The position numbers and the translations under genes are program-made. From Myxococcales bacterium (GTDB taxonomy: Bacteria > Myxococcota_A > Polyangia > Nannocystales > Nannocystaceae), in NCBI GenBank assembly GCA_020633335.1, contig JACKDU010000002.1, positions 992,001-1,056,000 on the forward strand: a stretch of 64,000 bases of DNA. Reading direction: 5' to 3'. Position 1 is the first letter of the stretch, and every line of letters starts with the position of its first letter. Shown one piece after another: positions 28,592 through 37,429 of the stretch. The notes beneath the pieces were generated by a model, which saw only the letters and a list, made by a program, of their open reading frames with translations, ran no database searches and was not told the origin of the DNA.

Positions 28592-29051
28592 ACAGACACG
28601 TAGGCGGAGGTGCCGAGCGGGCGCCGCCGCTGCGAGCACCCAGCGACGATCGCTCCGCTGGGGTCGCCTGGCCGCGCCCCCTCGCCGCGCCTCCGGGCGC
28701 ATCGGCGGCGCCCCGGCGGCGGACCCTCGCCCCCCAGCGCCCCGTGAATTCGCGGCGCTGGGCCGCTCCCCGGCGCGGCCGCCTCGCCCAGGGCGCGAGG
28801 CCCCAGGGCGCCGACCTTGCACCTACACGCGCCCTCGCGGGTCCACACCGCCCGCCCTTTGACCTGTCTTGAAAGACAGATCGATATGGGGTCAAAGATT
28901 GACAGATGCGCGCCCCCTCTCGTCGTGTTAACTTGGAGACGTCCGCTTGGATTAGGCGTTGGGATGGACCGTTCGTACGGGCCCCCCCGACCGCGCGTGC
29001 GCGCGGTCAGGAGGTCCCGCGGGCGGGCGTGTGCGATCGCAGGAGGTGGTC
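28592..29051. other. Intergenic region with duplicated control sequence
   Basis: 460 bases without a convincing gene. The left two-thirds is GC-rich with no recognisable structure. From about 28815 it becomes alignable with 30545-30690, upstream of the second copy of the duplicated unit. It ends at the RBS of the kinase remnant. Confidence 0.6.
28864..28965 (+). promoter_or_regulatory. Control region, copy 1, of the ADYC unit
   Basis: Begins with the perfect palindrome CTGTCTT GA AAGACAG (28864-28879). Blocks shared with 30601-30690 follow: GACAGATCG, GGTCAAAG, TTGACAGATGCGCGCC and CGTGTTAAC. The last blocks align base for base without gaps. The distance to the downstream start codon is about 150 bases here and 140 in copy 2. 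It probably holds the promoter and an operator, but the spacing between TTGACA and TTAACT (23) is too long for a standard sigma-70 promoter. Confidence 0.6.
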
Positions 29052-29267
29052 ATGGAGAGGCGCGGCGAGGGTCGAGCGATGGGTAGCAGCGGGCGGCGCA
29101 TGGTGGGGTGCGCCGCGCACGGGTCTGCTGCGCGCCCGGAGCTCCGACACGCCGCGTCCGCTCCGACCACCCGCCCACGAGCGCGCGCCCTCGCGCCGCC
29201 GCGACGACCCGCGCCGCGCCCAGAGGACGCCGACCAAGGAACGAGCCAAGAGGAGGAGAGATCATGA
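29052..29267 (+). pseudogene. Remnant of a kinase gene (71 codons)
   Basis: A short frame with a good RBS (GGAGG, 5 bases upstream), whose stop overlaps the ADYC start as ATGA. This is exactly how the full kinase gene at 30765 overlaps its ADYC gene. Its first residues GEGRAMGSSGRR resemble the kinase start GGRSLGGSGRR. An ungapped DNA stretch there (from 29075) matches in about 24 of 33 bases. Its 3' end (GAGGAGGAGAGATCATGAAA) resembles the kinase end (GAGGAGGACAGGCCATGAAA). The kinase core and TPR region are absent. It may be an internally deleted copy now serving as a leader frame. A de novo short ORF is the alternative. Confidence 0.55.
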
Positions 29268-30289
29268 AACGCCCCACCGCACTCAGCGTCGCCCTCGCCC
29301 TCGCCGCCGCCGCGGCGACACCCGCCTGTGACCCCGGAGACCCCGGGGAGCCCGAGCTCCGCGTGCTCGCGGACAACAGCGCGGCCCTCAACGGGATCAT
29401 CCTCAACGGGATCATCCTCAACGGGATCATCCTCAACGGGATCCTGCTCAACGGCATCCTCCTCAACGGCGGCGACGTCGAGGGGGTGACCCTCAGCGCC
29501 TCCAAGGCCCCCGACGGCGCCAAGGTGAAGAAGATCTGGATCGACAAGGCGAGCGGCGCCCTGACGATCAAGAGCAAGGCCGGCGGCTACTTCCACGGCG
29601 ACGAGGTCGCGGGCACCGAGCTCACCTACAGCAGCGAGGGCGGGACCTACCGCCTGCGCCTCGACGCGGTGATGCCGGTCGACGACGAGGAGGTCAAGGG
29701 CGGCCCCCTCCTCGGCTACGCGATCTCGTACCAGGTCAAGGCGGGTGAGCTCTGGACCGACCCCTCGCCCCTCTGCTTCGACGGCCAGGAGGAGGAGACC
29801 GACGCGCTCCTCCTCCCCGGCGCCTGGGACCATCAGAGCGGCGCCGCGCTGACCCACGACTCCAAGACGATCACGATCGCCTGCCGCCACGCCGCCCTGG
29901 CCAAGTGCGCGGAGTGGGGCTACCGCCCCGGGCTGATGCCCAACACCCACCAGACCTGCCTGCGGATGACCCGGGCCGACTACGCCGGCGACGGCGTCCC
30001 CCACACCGCCAACGGGACGCCGATCCACGTCGCTGACATCTACGGGGTCAACACCGAGGAGGAGGCGCCAGGCCTGGTGAAGGAGGCGGAGTGGGGCCCC
30101 CACGGCGCGCTCTGCCTCCGCCGCGCGGCCTTCCGTCACCCGGAGCTGACCGGCTGCGACGATCCCGAGGACAAGGCGACCTGCTTCCCCGGGATCCCCG
30201 AGTGCTGGGGCCCGCCCTCGAGCCTCAAGGTCTTCCTGAAGTGGTGGGGCGCGCGGATCGTCAGCGCCGTCGAGCTCGACCTCGAGTGA
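29264..30289 (+). CDS. ADYC-domain-like secreted protein with NGIIL repeats, copy 1
   Basis: 341 residues. The signal ends near TPAC, a possible though non-ideal lipobox. Residues about 43-70 are tandem LNGII/LNGIL pentapeptides. The rest, about 270 residues, matches the ADYC-type domain of myxobacteria: ITIACRHAALAKCAEWGY, HQTCLRMTRADYAGDGVPHT, GTPIHVADIYGVN, WGPHGALC. The naming motif ADYC reads ADYA here. Function is unknown; it is probably exported and held by several disulfides. The RBS GGAGGAGAG precedes the ATG, which overlaps the stop of the kinase remnant. The second copy at 33653 is about 60% identical by eye. Confidence 0.82.
   Translation: MKRPTALSVALALAAAAATPACDPGDPGEPELRVLADNSAALNGIILNGIILNGIILNGILLNGILLNGGDVEGVTLSASKAPDGAKVKKIWIDKASGALTIKSKAGGYFHGDEVAGTELTYSSEGGTYRLRLDAVMPVDDEEVKGGPLLGYAISYQVKAGELWTDPSPLCFDGQEEETDALLLPGAWDHQSGAALTHDSKTITIACRHAALAKCAEWGYRPGLMPNTHQTCLRMTRADYAGDGVPHTANGTPIHVADIYGVNTEEEAPGLVKEAEWGPHGALCLRRAAFRHPELTGCDDPEDKATCFPGIPECWGPPSSLKVFLKWWGARIVSAVELDLE
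29387..29470 (+). repeat. 15-bp tandem repeat encoding LNGII, copy 1
   Basis: Five units of CTCAACGGGATCATC with slight drift, then a partial unit. The first three are identical; units 4 and 5 encode LNGIL. Each unit is one pentapeptide, so loss or gain keeps the frame. The paralogue has an equivalent array at 33773. Confidence 0.9.
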
Positions 30290-30296
30290 AGCGCGG

Positions 30297-30365
30297 GCGC
30301 TCCCTCGCTCGGGCCGCGGCCGCGCCACGCCCAGGCGCGAGCGGGCGGCGCGAGCGAGGGAGCGC
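30297..30365 (+). terminator. Inverted repeat downstream of ADYC copy 1
   Basis: Perfect 15-base arms GCGCTCCCTCGCTCG (30297-30311) and CGAGCGAGGGAGCGC (30351-30365) around a GC-rich 39-base loop that can itself fold. It lies eight bases after the stop codon. No T-run follows. Confidence 0.6.
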
Positions 30366-30544
30366 GGGGCGGGGTCTCGCCGCCCCGGGGTCGATCGACT
30401 GCGGCCTCGTGGAGGCCCGATGGGGGCACAAAGCCGCGTGATCCGCAGCCGAGGACGTTTCCCGCGCCGCGCCGTATTTCACCGAAACCCGCCCTCCGAC
30501 CCCGCGTGGCGCGTCCCGCCGCGGATCGCCCGGCGCCCCGCCGT

Positions 30545-30690
30545 CGCACCTACATGTTCACCGTCGCGGTCACACCCGCCGCCAGTCACCCTGCCCCTTG
30601 AGACAGATCGTCTGTGGTCTAAGTTGGACAGATGCGCGCCTCCTTCGGCCGTGATAGCCTGGAATCGTTCGGTTGGTGCGGAGTAGGAAG
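30545..30690 (+). promoter_or_regulatory. Control region, copy 2, of the kinase-ADYC unit
   Basis: Alignable with the region upstream of copy 1: GCACCTACA, CACACCCGCC, TTGAGACAGATCG, GGTCTAAG, TTGGACAGATGCGCGCC and CGTGATAGC. The two regions stay in register over at least 60 bases without gaps. Conservation through a tandem duplication marks it as functional control DNA for the downstream kinase-ADYC pair. Confidence 0.6.
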
Positions 30691-30764
30691 CTCCCCATGG
30701 ATCCGTAGATCCCCGGTCGCGGCATCGCGCGACCGTCGGGACAACTCGAGCGTGGAGGCGGTTG

Positions 30765-33656
30765 GTGAGCAACGGGGGTCGATCTCTTGGCGGGAGCGGG
30801 CGGCGCGGCGAAGGCCTGGCGATCGCCGCGACGTGGAACGCCGGCGGCGGCGAGCAGAGCCCCAAGATCCTCGCCAGCATCGACGAGGTCCCGACCCGCA
30901 TCGGCCGCTTCACCGTCCTCTACACCCTCGGCGCCGGGGCGATGGGGGTGGTCTACGCGGCCTACGACGCCGAGCTCGACCGCAAGGTCGCGATCAAGCT
31001 GGTCCACGGCGACGCCGGTGAGGGCTACGAGGACCGCCAGCGCCGCCTCCTCCGCGAGGCCCAGGCGCTCGCCCGCCTCTCCCACCCCAACGTGGTCTCG
31101 GTCCACGAGGTCGGGATCCACCGCAACCAGGTCTACGTGGCGATGGAGTTCGTCGAGGGCCAGACCCTCCGCGAGTGGCTGCGCGGCGCCGAGCCCCGGG
31201 CGTGGGAGGAGATCATCCGGGTCTTCACCGACGCCGGCCGGGGCCTCGCGGCCGCCCACGGCGCGGGCCTGGTCCACCGCGACTTCAAGCCGGAGAACGT
31301 CCTGGTCGGCGCCGACGGCCGCCCGCGGGTCCTCGACTTCGGCCTCGTCCGCCCGAGCGAGCCGGCCACCACCAAGTCCGGCCCCAAGCGGCCGGCGCCC
31401 TCGCCCGCGCCCGCGCCCTCGCTCCCGCCGGAGGCGCGGGGATCAAACGCGGTCACGCTCGCCCCCTCGCCGGTCGTCTCGCTCGACGAGAGCCGCCCCG
31501 GCGAGATCGTCGGCACCCCCGCCTACATGTCCCCAGAGCAATGGCGCGCGGGCCATATCGACGCGCGCACCGACCAGTTCTCGTTCTGCGCGGCGCTCTA
31601 CGAGGCGCTCTACGAGCGCCTCCCCTTCCCCGGATCGAGCGCCCATCAGGTCGCCGAGGCGGTCAAGCGCGGCGCGCTCCAGACCCCGCCGACGACCACC
31701 CGGGTCCCCTACTGGGTGTACCGGGTGCTCGCCCGCGGCCTCAGCACCGACCCCGAGACGCGCTGGCCGTCGATGCCCTCCCTCCTCGCGGCCCTCGCCG
31801 CCGATCCGCTGCGCCGGCGCCGACGGATCATGGCCGGGACGGTGGGCGCGCTCGCCCTCTGCGCCCTCGGCTACGGCGCCGCGACCCTCGGCGAGGCGCC
31901 GGCCCGGACCTGCGCGCGGGTGGCCGACGAGCTCGCCGGCGTCTGGGATCGGCCGCGGCGCGAGGCGGCCCGCAGCGCCCTCGTCGGCTCCGGCGTCGCC
32001 TACGGCGACGAGCTCTGGACCCGCGTCGAGGCCCGGATCGATCGCTACGCCGAGGACTGGGTCGCGCTCCGCGGCGAGGCCTGCCTCGCCCACCGCCAGG
32101 GCCGCGAGTCCGACTCCCTCTTCGACCGCCGGGTCGCCTGCCTCGACGAGCGCCGCCGCAGCCTGGCGGCGGCGGTCGACGTCCTCGAGGGCGCGACCCC
32201 GGAGATCGCCGCGTCGGCGGTCGACCTGGTCGCCGCCCTCCCGCCGCTCGGCCGCTGCGCCGACGGCTCCGCGCTCGCGGCGACGATCCCCGCCCCCGAC
32301 GATCCCGCCCTCGCCGAGACCGTCGCGTCGATCGAGCTCTCGCTGACCCGGGCCGCCGCCCGCGAGAACGCCGGCCAGTACTGGGACGCGCTGGCGATCA
32401 CCGGCCCCCTCGTCGCCGAGGTCGATCACCTCCCCTACCGGCCGATCGTCGCCCGCACGCTGGTCCGCCAGGGGAGCCTCGAGATGGAGACCGGCCGCCT
32501 CCCCGCGGCCGAGAGCGCGCTCTACGAGGCGATCTGGATCGCCCTCGAGGTCGGCGACGAGGACACCTCGCTCGAGGCGATCGCCAAGTGGCTCTTCGTC
32601 GTCGGCGCCGCCGAGGCGCGCCCCGACGACGCCCTCGCGCTCGAGCGCCTCGCCCTCGTCCTCGCCGAGCGCGCGAGCCCGACGAGCCGGCTGCCGGCGC
32701 TGGTCCTCAACAACCTCGGGGCGGTCGCCCACCGCCGCGGCGACCTCGCGGGCGCGCGCTCCTTCTACCGCCGCGCCCTCGCCCTCAGCGAGCGCTCGCC
32801 GGAGGCCAACCCCCTCGAGATCGCCGCGACCCTCAACAACCTCGGCCTCTCCCACGCCGACGAGGGCGACGCCGCCTCGGCCCTCCCCTACCTCCGCCGC
32901 GCCCTCGAGATCTACGCGAGCGTCGCCGGCGATCACCACCCCTACCTCGCCGCCACCCTGACCAACGCCGGCGACGCCGAGCTCCGCAGCGGCGCCGTCG
33001 ATCGCGCCCGCGAGCACCACAGCCGCGCCCTCGAGATCTTCCGCGAGACCCTCGGCCCGACCCACCCGAACCTCGCCTACCCCCACTTCGGGCTCGCCCG
33101 GGCGGCGATCGCCTCGAGCGACCGCGAGGTCGCCCAGACCCACCTCGAGGCGGCGATCGAGGGCTTCGAGGCCAGCACCCCGCCGCCGAGCGAGCTCGCC
33201 GAGGCCCTCGAGGCGCTCGCCGACCTCCGCCGCGACGCGGGCGATCGCCAGGCCGCGGTCGCGCTGAGCCGGCGGGCGATCGAGGTCCACGCCACCCTCG
33301 CGCCGCTCGGCGACGAGCACCTCCGCCTCGTCGTCAAGCTCGCCGATCACCTCCTCGACGTCGACGCGGCCGATGAGGCCCGCCGCCTCCTCGCCGATCT
33401 CCTCGCGCGCCCCGAGTCGACCGCCCTCGATCCGGTCCGCCGCGCCCCCATCGACTTCGCGCTCGCGCGCGCCCTCGTCGGCGTCGACTCGGGGCGCGCG
33501 CGCGAGCTCGCCAGCGCGGCCCGGTCCTCCTACGGGGCCAGCCGCGAGCACGCCAGCGCGGCCGCGGCGATCGACCGCTGGCTCGCCGAGCTCACTCCCC
33601 CCGAGCCCACCGCGCCCGCTGGGCGCCAACCCAGGAAAGAGGAGGACAGGCCATGA
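30765..33656 (+). CDS. Ser/Thr protein kinase with transmembrane helix and extracytoplasmic TPR domain
   Basis: 963 residues from the GTG at 30765, six bases after GGAGG; a TTG one codon earlier is too close to the RBS. The kinase domain is complete: GAGAMG (56-61), Lys78 in VAIK, HRDFKPEN (171), DFG (191), GTPAYMSPEQ. A Pro/Ala-rich insert follows DFG. One membrane helix (IMAGTVGALALCALGYGA) follows an Arg cluster near residue 350. The C-terminal 550 residues are TPR-like repeats (SALPYLRRALEIYASVAGDHHPYLAATLTNAG), close to the kinesin-light-chain type and probably periplasmic. The stop overlaps the ADYC copy-2 start (ATGA). A membrane kinase with an outside sensor, coupled to a secreted partner, is the natural reading. 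Confidence 0.92.
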   Translation: MSNGGRSLGGSGRRGEGLAIAATWNAGGGEQSPKILASIDEVPTRIGRFTVLYTLGAGAMGVVYAAYDAELDRKVAIKLVHGDAGEGYEDRQRRLLREAQALARLSHPNVVSVHEVGIHRNQVYVAMEFVEGQTLREWLRGAEPRAWEEIIRVFTDAGRGLAAAHGAGLVHRDFKPENVLVGADGRPRVLDFGLVRPSEPATTKSGPKRPAPSPAPAPSLPPEARGSNAVTLAPSPVVSLDESRPGEIVGTPAYMSPEQWRAGHIDARTDQFSFCAALYEALYERLPFPGSSAHQVAEAVKRGALQTPPTTTRVPYWVYRVLARGLSTDPETRWPSMPSLLAALAADPLRRRRRIMAGTVGALALCALGYGAATLGEAPARTCARVADELAGVWDRPRREAARSALVGSGVAYGDELWTRVEARIDRYAEDWVALRGEACLAHRQGRESDSLFDRRVACLDERRRSLAAAVDVLEGATPEIAASAVDLVAALPPLGRCADGSALAATIPAPDDPALAETVASIELSLTRAAARENAGQYWDALAITGPLVAEVDHLPYRPIVARTLVRQGSLEMETGRLPAAESALYEAIWIALEVGDEDTSLEAIAKWLFVVGAAEARPDDALALERLALVLAERASPTSRLPALVLNNLGAVAHRRGDLAGARSFYRRALALSERSPEANPLEIAATLNNLGLSHADEGDAASALPYLRRALEIYASVAGDHHPYLAATLTNAGDAELRSGAVDRAREHHSRALEIFRETLGPTHPNLAYPHFGLARAAIASSDREVAQTHLEAAIEGFEASTPPPSELAEALEALADLRRDAGDRQAAVALSRRAIEVHATLAPLGDEHLRLVVKLADHLLDVDAADEARRLLADLLARPESTALDPVRRAPIDFALARALVGVDSGRARELASAARSSYGASREHASAAAAIDRWLAELTPPEPTAPAGRQPRKEEDRP

Positions 33657-34669
33657 AAACGACCGCCACACTCACAGCTCTCGCCCTCGCCGCCGCCCTG
33701 GCGACGCCCGCCTGCGACCCAGGCGACGCCGACGCGCTCGAGGCCCGCGTGCTTCAGGACAACAGCGGGGCGCTCAACGGGATCATCCTCAACGGCATCA
33801 TCCTCAACGGCATCATCCTCAACGGGATCATCCTCAACGGCATCCTCCTCAACGGCGGCGACGTCGACGGCGTCACCCTGGACGCGACCTCGGCCCCCGA
33901 CGGCGGGGCGGTCACCAACGTTCAGCTCGACAAGAAGAGCGGCGAGCTCTCGATCTCGAGCGATCTGGGCGGGAGCTTCAGCGGCGACGAGGTCGTCGGC
34001 ACCGAGCTCACCTACGCCAGCGCCGCGGCGATCTACCGCCTGCGGATCGACGACGCGGTCCTGGTCCCGGCCGAGGACGTCAAGGGCGGCGAACTCTACC
34101 ACTACACGATCAACTACCAGGTCGAGGAGGAGGGCAGCTGGAGCGAGCCGGCCTCGCTCTGCGTCGACGGCCTCGGCGAGCCGACCGAGGCGCTCCTCCT
34201 CCCGGGGCTCTGGGATCACCAGACCGCGACCGCGATCACCACCGATCCCAAGGCGATCACGATCGCCTGCCGCCACGCCGCCCTCGCCAAGTGCGCGGAG
34301 TGGGGCTACCGCCCGGGGGTGATGCCCAAGACCCACCAGACCTGCCTGCGCATGGCCCGGGCCGACTACGCCGGCGACGGCGTCCCCCACACCTCGAACG
34401 GCACGCCGATCCACATCGCCGACATCTACAAGGTCAACACCGAGGACGAGGCGCCGGGGCTCTACAAGGAGGCCGAGTGGGGCACCGACGGCGCCGTCTG
34501 CATCCACCGCGCGGCCTTCCGCCACCCCGAGCTCACCGGCTGCGACGACCCCAAGGATCCGGCGACCTGCTTCCCCGGGATCCCGGAGTGCGGGGGCTCG
34601 CCGACGGACCTCTCCGCCTACTACAAGTGGTGGGGCACCCGGATCATCTCGGCGATCGAGATCGACTAG
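33653..34669 (+). CDS. ADYC-domain-like secreted protein with NGIIL repeats, copy 2
   Basis: 338 residues and full-length paralogue of the 29264 product: signal ending near TPAC, five LNGII/LNGIL pentapeptides, then the same domain with ITIACRHAALAKCAEWGY, CLRMARADYAGDGVPHT, GTPIHIADIYKVN and PECGGSPTDL. It too has ADYA in place of ADYC. The Cys pattern of the domain is shared between the copies. Its ATG overlaps the kinase stop and GAGGAGG lies just upstream, so kinase and ADYC protein are made together. The function is unknown; a surface or periplasmic ligand or substrate for the kinase's outer domain is a guess. Confidence 0.82.
   Translation: MKTTATLTALALAAALATPACDPGDADALEARVLQDNSGALNGIILNGIILNGIILNGIILNGILLNGGDVDGVTLDATSAPDGGAVTNVQLDKKSGELSISSDLGGSFSGDEVVGTELTYASAAAIYRLRIDDAVLVPAEDVKGGELYHYTINYQVEEEGSWSEPASLCVDGLGEPTEALLLPGLWDHQTATAITTDPKAITIACRHAALAKCAEWGYRPGVMPKTHQTCLRMARADYAGDGVPHTSNGTPIHIADIYKVNTEDEAPGLYKEAEWGTDGAVCIHRAAFRHPELTGCDDPKDPATCFPGIPECGGSPTDLSAYYKWWGTRIISAIEID
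33773..33856 (+). repeat. 15-bp tandem repeat encoding LNGII, copy 2
   Basis: Five units of CTCAACGGSATCATC followed by a partial unit; four encode LNGII and one LNGIL. It has the same length as copy 1, but synonymous ggg/ggc differences are scattered differently. Confidence 0.9.
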
Positions 34670-34682
34670 TCGAGGCGCAGAG

Positions 34683-34744
34683 GGCGAGGCGCCGCGCCTC
34701 GCCGTCGACGAGACCGACGCCCCGCTCCGCAGGGCGTCGGTCTC
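34683..34744. terminator. Two tandem hairpins between convergent genes
   Basis: Hairpin 1 (34683-34703): GGCGAGGCG / CGCCTCGCC with a 3-base loop. Hairpin 2 (34710-34744): GAGACCGACGCCC / GGGCGTCGGTCTC with a 9-base loop. Both are perfect and lie between the stops of ADYC copy 2 (34669) and the VWA gene (34760). A two-way terminator is likely although no T-run is present. Confidence 0.7.
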
Positions 34745-34759
34745 GGCACCCGCACGCCG

Positions 34760-37429
34760 CTAGCGCATCGCCACCCGCCCCTGGAGCTCCACCGCCCGCT
34801 TGACCAGCGCGCGGAGCTCGGCGATCTCGCCCTTCGGATCGTCGAGGGCGACCCGCTCGAGGAGGGCCGCGACGTCGGCGAGCGTCCACTCGCCGACGTG
34901 CTCGGAGCCCCGCAGGATCATCCCGAAGGCCGCGCTCGCGGCCGCGAGGCGGAAGGCGTCGCTCGCCTGGCCGGCGTCGACGTCGCGGTCGCGGAGGCGC
35001 TCGACGATGAGCCGGCTGCGCTCGCCGTCGGGCTCCTTGTAGCGGATCTTCACCGAGAGGAGCTCGTCGCTGGCCGCGGCCGCGGCGAGGGTCCGCGGGT
35101 TCTGGTAGCGGAGCTCCTGGCCGTCGAGGGCGTCGCGCGAGCCGGTCGGGATCACCTCGTAGAGCGCGGTGACGGTGTGCCCCGCTCCGACCTCGCCGCC
35201 GTCCTTGGCGTCGTCGGCGAAGTCCTCGGCGGCGAGCGCCCGGTTCTCGTAGCCGATGAGGCGGTAGGAGGCGACCTTGGCCGGGTTGAGCTCGACCTGG
35301 ATCTTCACGTCCTTGGCGACGGTGACCAGGGTCGACGACGCCTGGTCGACGAGCACCCGCTCGGCCTCGCGGTCGCTGTCGAGGTAGGCGTAGTTGCCGT
35401 TCCCGTGATCGGCGATCTGCTCCATCATGTGATCGTTCAGGTTGCCGCGGCCGACCCCGAGGACCGAGAGGAAGACCCCGCGGCTCCGCTCGCGCTCGAT
35501 CATCGTCACCAGCGCGTCGCGGCTCGAGACGCCGACGTTGAAGTCGCCGTCGGTCGCCAGGATCACCCGGTTGATCCCGCCCTTGATCGCGTGCCGGTGG
35601 GCGAGGCGGTAGGCGAGGCCGATCCCGGCGGCGCCGTTGGTGCCGCCCGCCGGCCGGAGATCGGTGAGCGCCTCGAGGATCGCCCGCCGCTGCGAGCCGG
35701 GGGTCGGCGGGAGGACGATCCCGGAGTCGCCAGCGTAGGTGACGATCGACACCCGGTCCTCCGGCCGGAGCTCGTTGACCAGGCCGACCAGGCCCTTGAC
35801 CACCCGCTGCAGGCGATCAGCGCCCTGCATCGACCCCGAGGTGTCGAGCAGGAAGACGAGGTTGCGCGGCGGCACCTTGCCCTTGGCGACCTCGCGGGCC
35901 TTCACGCCGATCCGCACCAGGCGGTGCTGGGGGTTCCAGGGGGCGAGCGCGACCTCGGCGGCGACCGCCAGGGGGACGTCGCCGGTCGGCGCCCGATCCT
36001 GGTAGTCGAAGTAGTTGATCATCTCCTCCACCCGGATCGCCGACGCCGTCGGCCAGAACCCCTCGCCGAGGTGGCGGCGGACGTTGGCGTAGGCCGCCGT
36101 GTCGACGTCGACCGCGAAGGTCGAGAGCGGCGCCTCGCTCACCCGGCTCCACACGTTCTCGGTGATCTGGCCGTAGCGATCGCCGGGGTGGCCGATCTGC
36201 ACCGGCCCGACGCGGCCCGCGGAGAGCCCGCCCCAGACGTCGCTCGACTCCTTGCCGACCGAGTAGGCGCCGCCGTGGGGCGAGGCGAGGAAGTGTCCGC
36301 TCTGCTGCCTCATCACCCCCAGGATCCCGCTCTGGCGCCCGGCCATCTCGGGATCGTAGCTGCGGGCCATCTGCGGGGCGGCGTCGCGGGGCCCTCGCAT
36401 CGCGTAGAGGCCGGACTTCATCTTGGAGGTCGGCTTGCCCATCTTCCCCTCCTCGCCGCGGTGCCGGTGGGCGCGGATGCGGTCGGCGGCCTCGGCGATC
36501 GCCTCGAGGTCGAGCTCGTCGCTCGGCGGCGCGAGCTCGGGGATCTCGAGGTCGTCCTCCTCGATCTCGGGATCGAGGTTCATGGAGAGGAAGGCGCGGA
36601 TCGTCGGGCTCTCGCTCTCGCCGAGCGGCACCTCGTCGACGACGTAGGCGGCGCCATCGGGCTCCGTGACGTCGGCCAGCGCGCAGGCGGCCAGCGATCC
36701 GCCGAGGACCAGGGCCGCCGCCGCGGTCGCGATCCAGAAGGGGCGATCGATCGCCGGACGATCGCAGCCGTGGACGGTCGGCGCGACCGCCTCGACGGTG
36801 AAGGAGAGGTCGTGGTGGACGATCGTCGCCCGCGTGCCGGCGTCGAGGCGGACGCGGTGGATCCCCGCGGACTCGTGGAGGGCGCCGGTCGCCGCGAGCT
36901 CGGCGAGCGAGGCCGCCGCGCCGTCGACGTCGAGGATCCCGGTCATCCCTGTCCCAAAGCGCATGCTCATCCCATCGGCGCCAGCGACCACGAGATCGAA
37001 GGCGCTGGGCTCGGGCAGCCCCTCGCCGGGGACCGCCAGCGTCGCGCCCCGGCCCTCGCCGATCGAGAAGCGGGTCGCCGGACGCTCAGCGCGGCGCCAG
37101 AGCCCGAGGCCGAGGGGCACGACGCCGGCGAGCGCGAGGAGGAGCGAGAGGCCGCCGAAGCCGAGCCCCGGGGCGGCCGGCGCCGGCATCTCGGCGATCT
37201 CGGCCGCCTGCGTCTCCTCCCAGTGGCGGCGCCAATCCTGGCTCGCGTCGTAGCCGAAGAGGCCGAGGCCGGCCCCCGCGAGCGCGACCCCGGCGGCGAT
37301 CAGCGGCCAGGCGCGCGGCTGCGGGCGCGCGGCCTGGAGCTCGCGGACATCGATGATCGTGTCCCCGAGGCGGGTGGTGATCTGGGCGTTCACATCGGCG
37401 ACGACGGGGCGGCGGCTCTTCTTCGACAT
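34760..37429 (-). CDS. VWA-domain (YfbK-like) membrane protein
   Basis: 889 residues from the ATG at 37429, preceded by GGAGG at proper spacing. Order: short cytoplasmic start, two membrane helices (AWPLIAAGVALAGAGLGLFG; LSLLLALAGVVPLGLGLW), a domain of about 100 residues that may be FHA-like (ATRFSIGEGRG; weak), a third helix (WIATAAAALVLGGSLAACAL), an acidic linker, then the YfbK-type N-terminal region (FAVDVDTAAYANVRRHL), the VWA domain with MIDAS LLDTSGSMQ and ATDGDFNVG, and the DUF3520-like C-terminal region. VWA domains bind metal-dependent protein ligands. It is convergent with the ADYC gene across two hairpins. The role is unknown. Confidence 0.88.
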   Translation of the reverse strand: MSKKSRRPVVADVNAQITTRLGDTIIDVRELQAARPQPRAWPLIAAGVALAGAGLGLFGYDASQDWRRHWEETQAAEIAEMPAPAAPGLGFGGLSLLLALAGVVPLGLGLWRRAERPATRFSIGEGRGATLAVPGEGLPEPSAFDLVVAGADGMSMRFGTGMTGILDVDGAAASLAELAATGALHESAGIHRVRLDAGTRATIVHHDLSFTVEAVAPTVHGCDRPAIDRPFWIATAAAALVLGGSLAACALADVTEPDGAAYVVDEVPLGESESPTIRAFLSMNLDPEIEEDDLEIPELAPPSDELDLEAIAEAADRIRAHRHRGEEGKMGKPTSKMKSGLYAMRGPRDAAPQMARSYDPEMAGRQSGILGVMRQQSGHFLASPHGGAYSVGKESSDVWGGLSAGRVGPVQIGHPGDRYGQITENVWSRVSEAPLSTFAVDVDTAAYANVRRHLGEGFWPTASAIRVEEMINYFDYQDRAPTGDVPLAVAAEVALAPWNPQHRLVRIGVKAREVAKGKVPPRNLVFLLDTSGSMQGADRLQRVVKGLVGLVNELRPEDRVSIVTYAGDSGIVLPPTPGSQRRAILEALTDLRPAGGTNGAAGIGLAYRLAHRHAIKGGINRVILATDGDFNVGVSSRDALVTMIERERSRGVFLSVLGVGRGNLNDHMMEQIADHGNGNYAYLDSDREAERVLVDQASSTLVTVAKDVKIQVELNPAKVASYRLIGYENRALAAEDFADDAKDGGEVGAGHTVTALYEVIPTGSRDALDGQELRYQNPRTLAAAAASDELLSVKIRYKEPDGERSRLIVERLRDRDVDAGQASDAFRLAAASAAFGMILRGSEHVGEWTLADVAALLERVALDDPKGEIAELRALVKRAVELQGRVAMR

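Larger units (their letters stand above)
30290..30764. other. Intergenic region before the full kinase gene
   Basis: 475 bases without a gene. It holds a long inverted repeat just after the ADYC stop, then unremarkable GC-rich sequence, then (30545-30690) the copy-2 control region. The RBS GGAGG at 30754 serves the kinase start. Confidence 0.6.

Noticed and set aside
28603..28690. tRNA-Ser/Leu-like start (GGAGGTGCCGAGCGG) upstream of the ADYC unit
   Set aside because: No anticodon stem, no T-arm (GGTTCGAATCC) and no closing acceptor stem follow; the match is limited to the D-arm-like bases.
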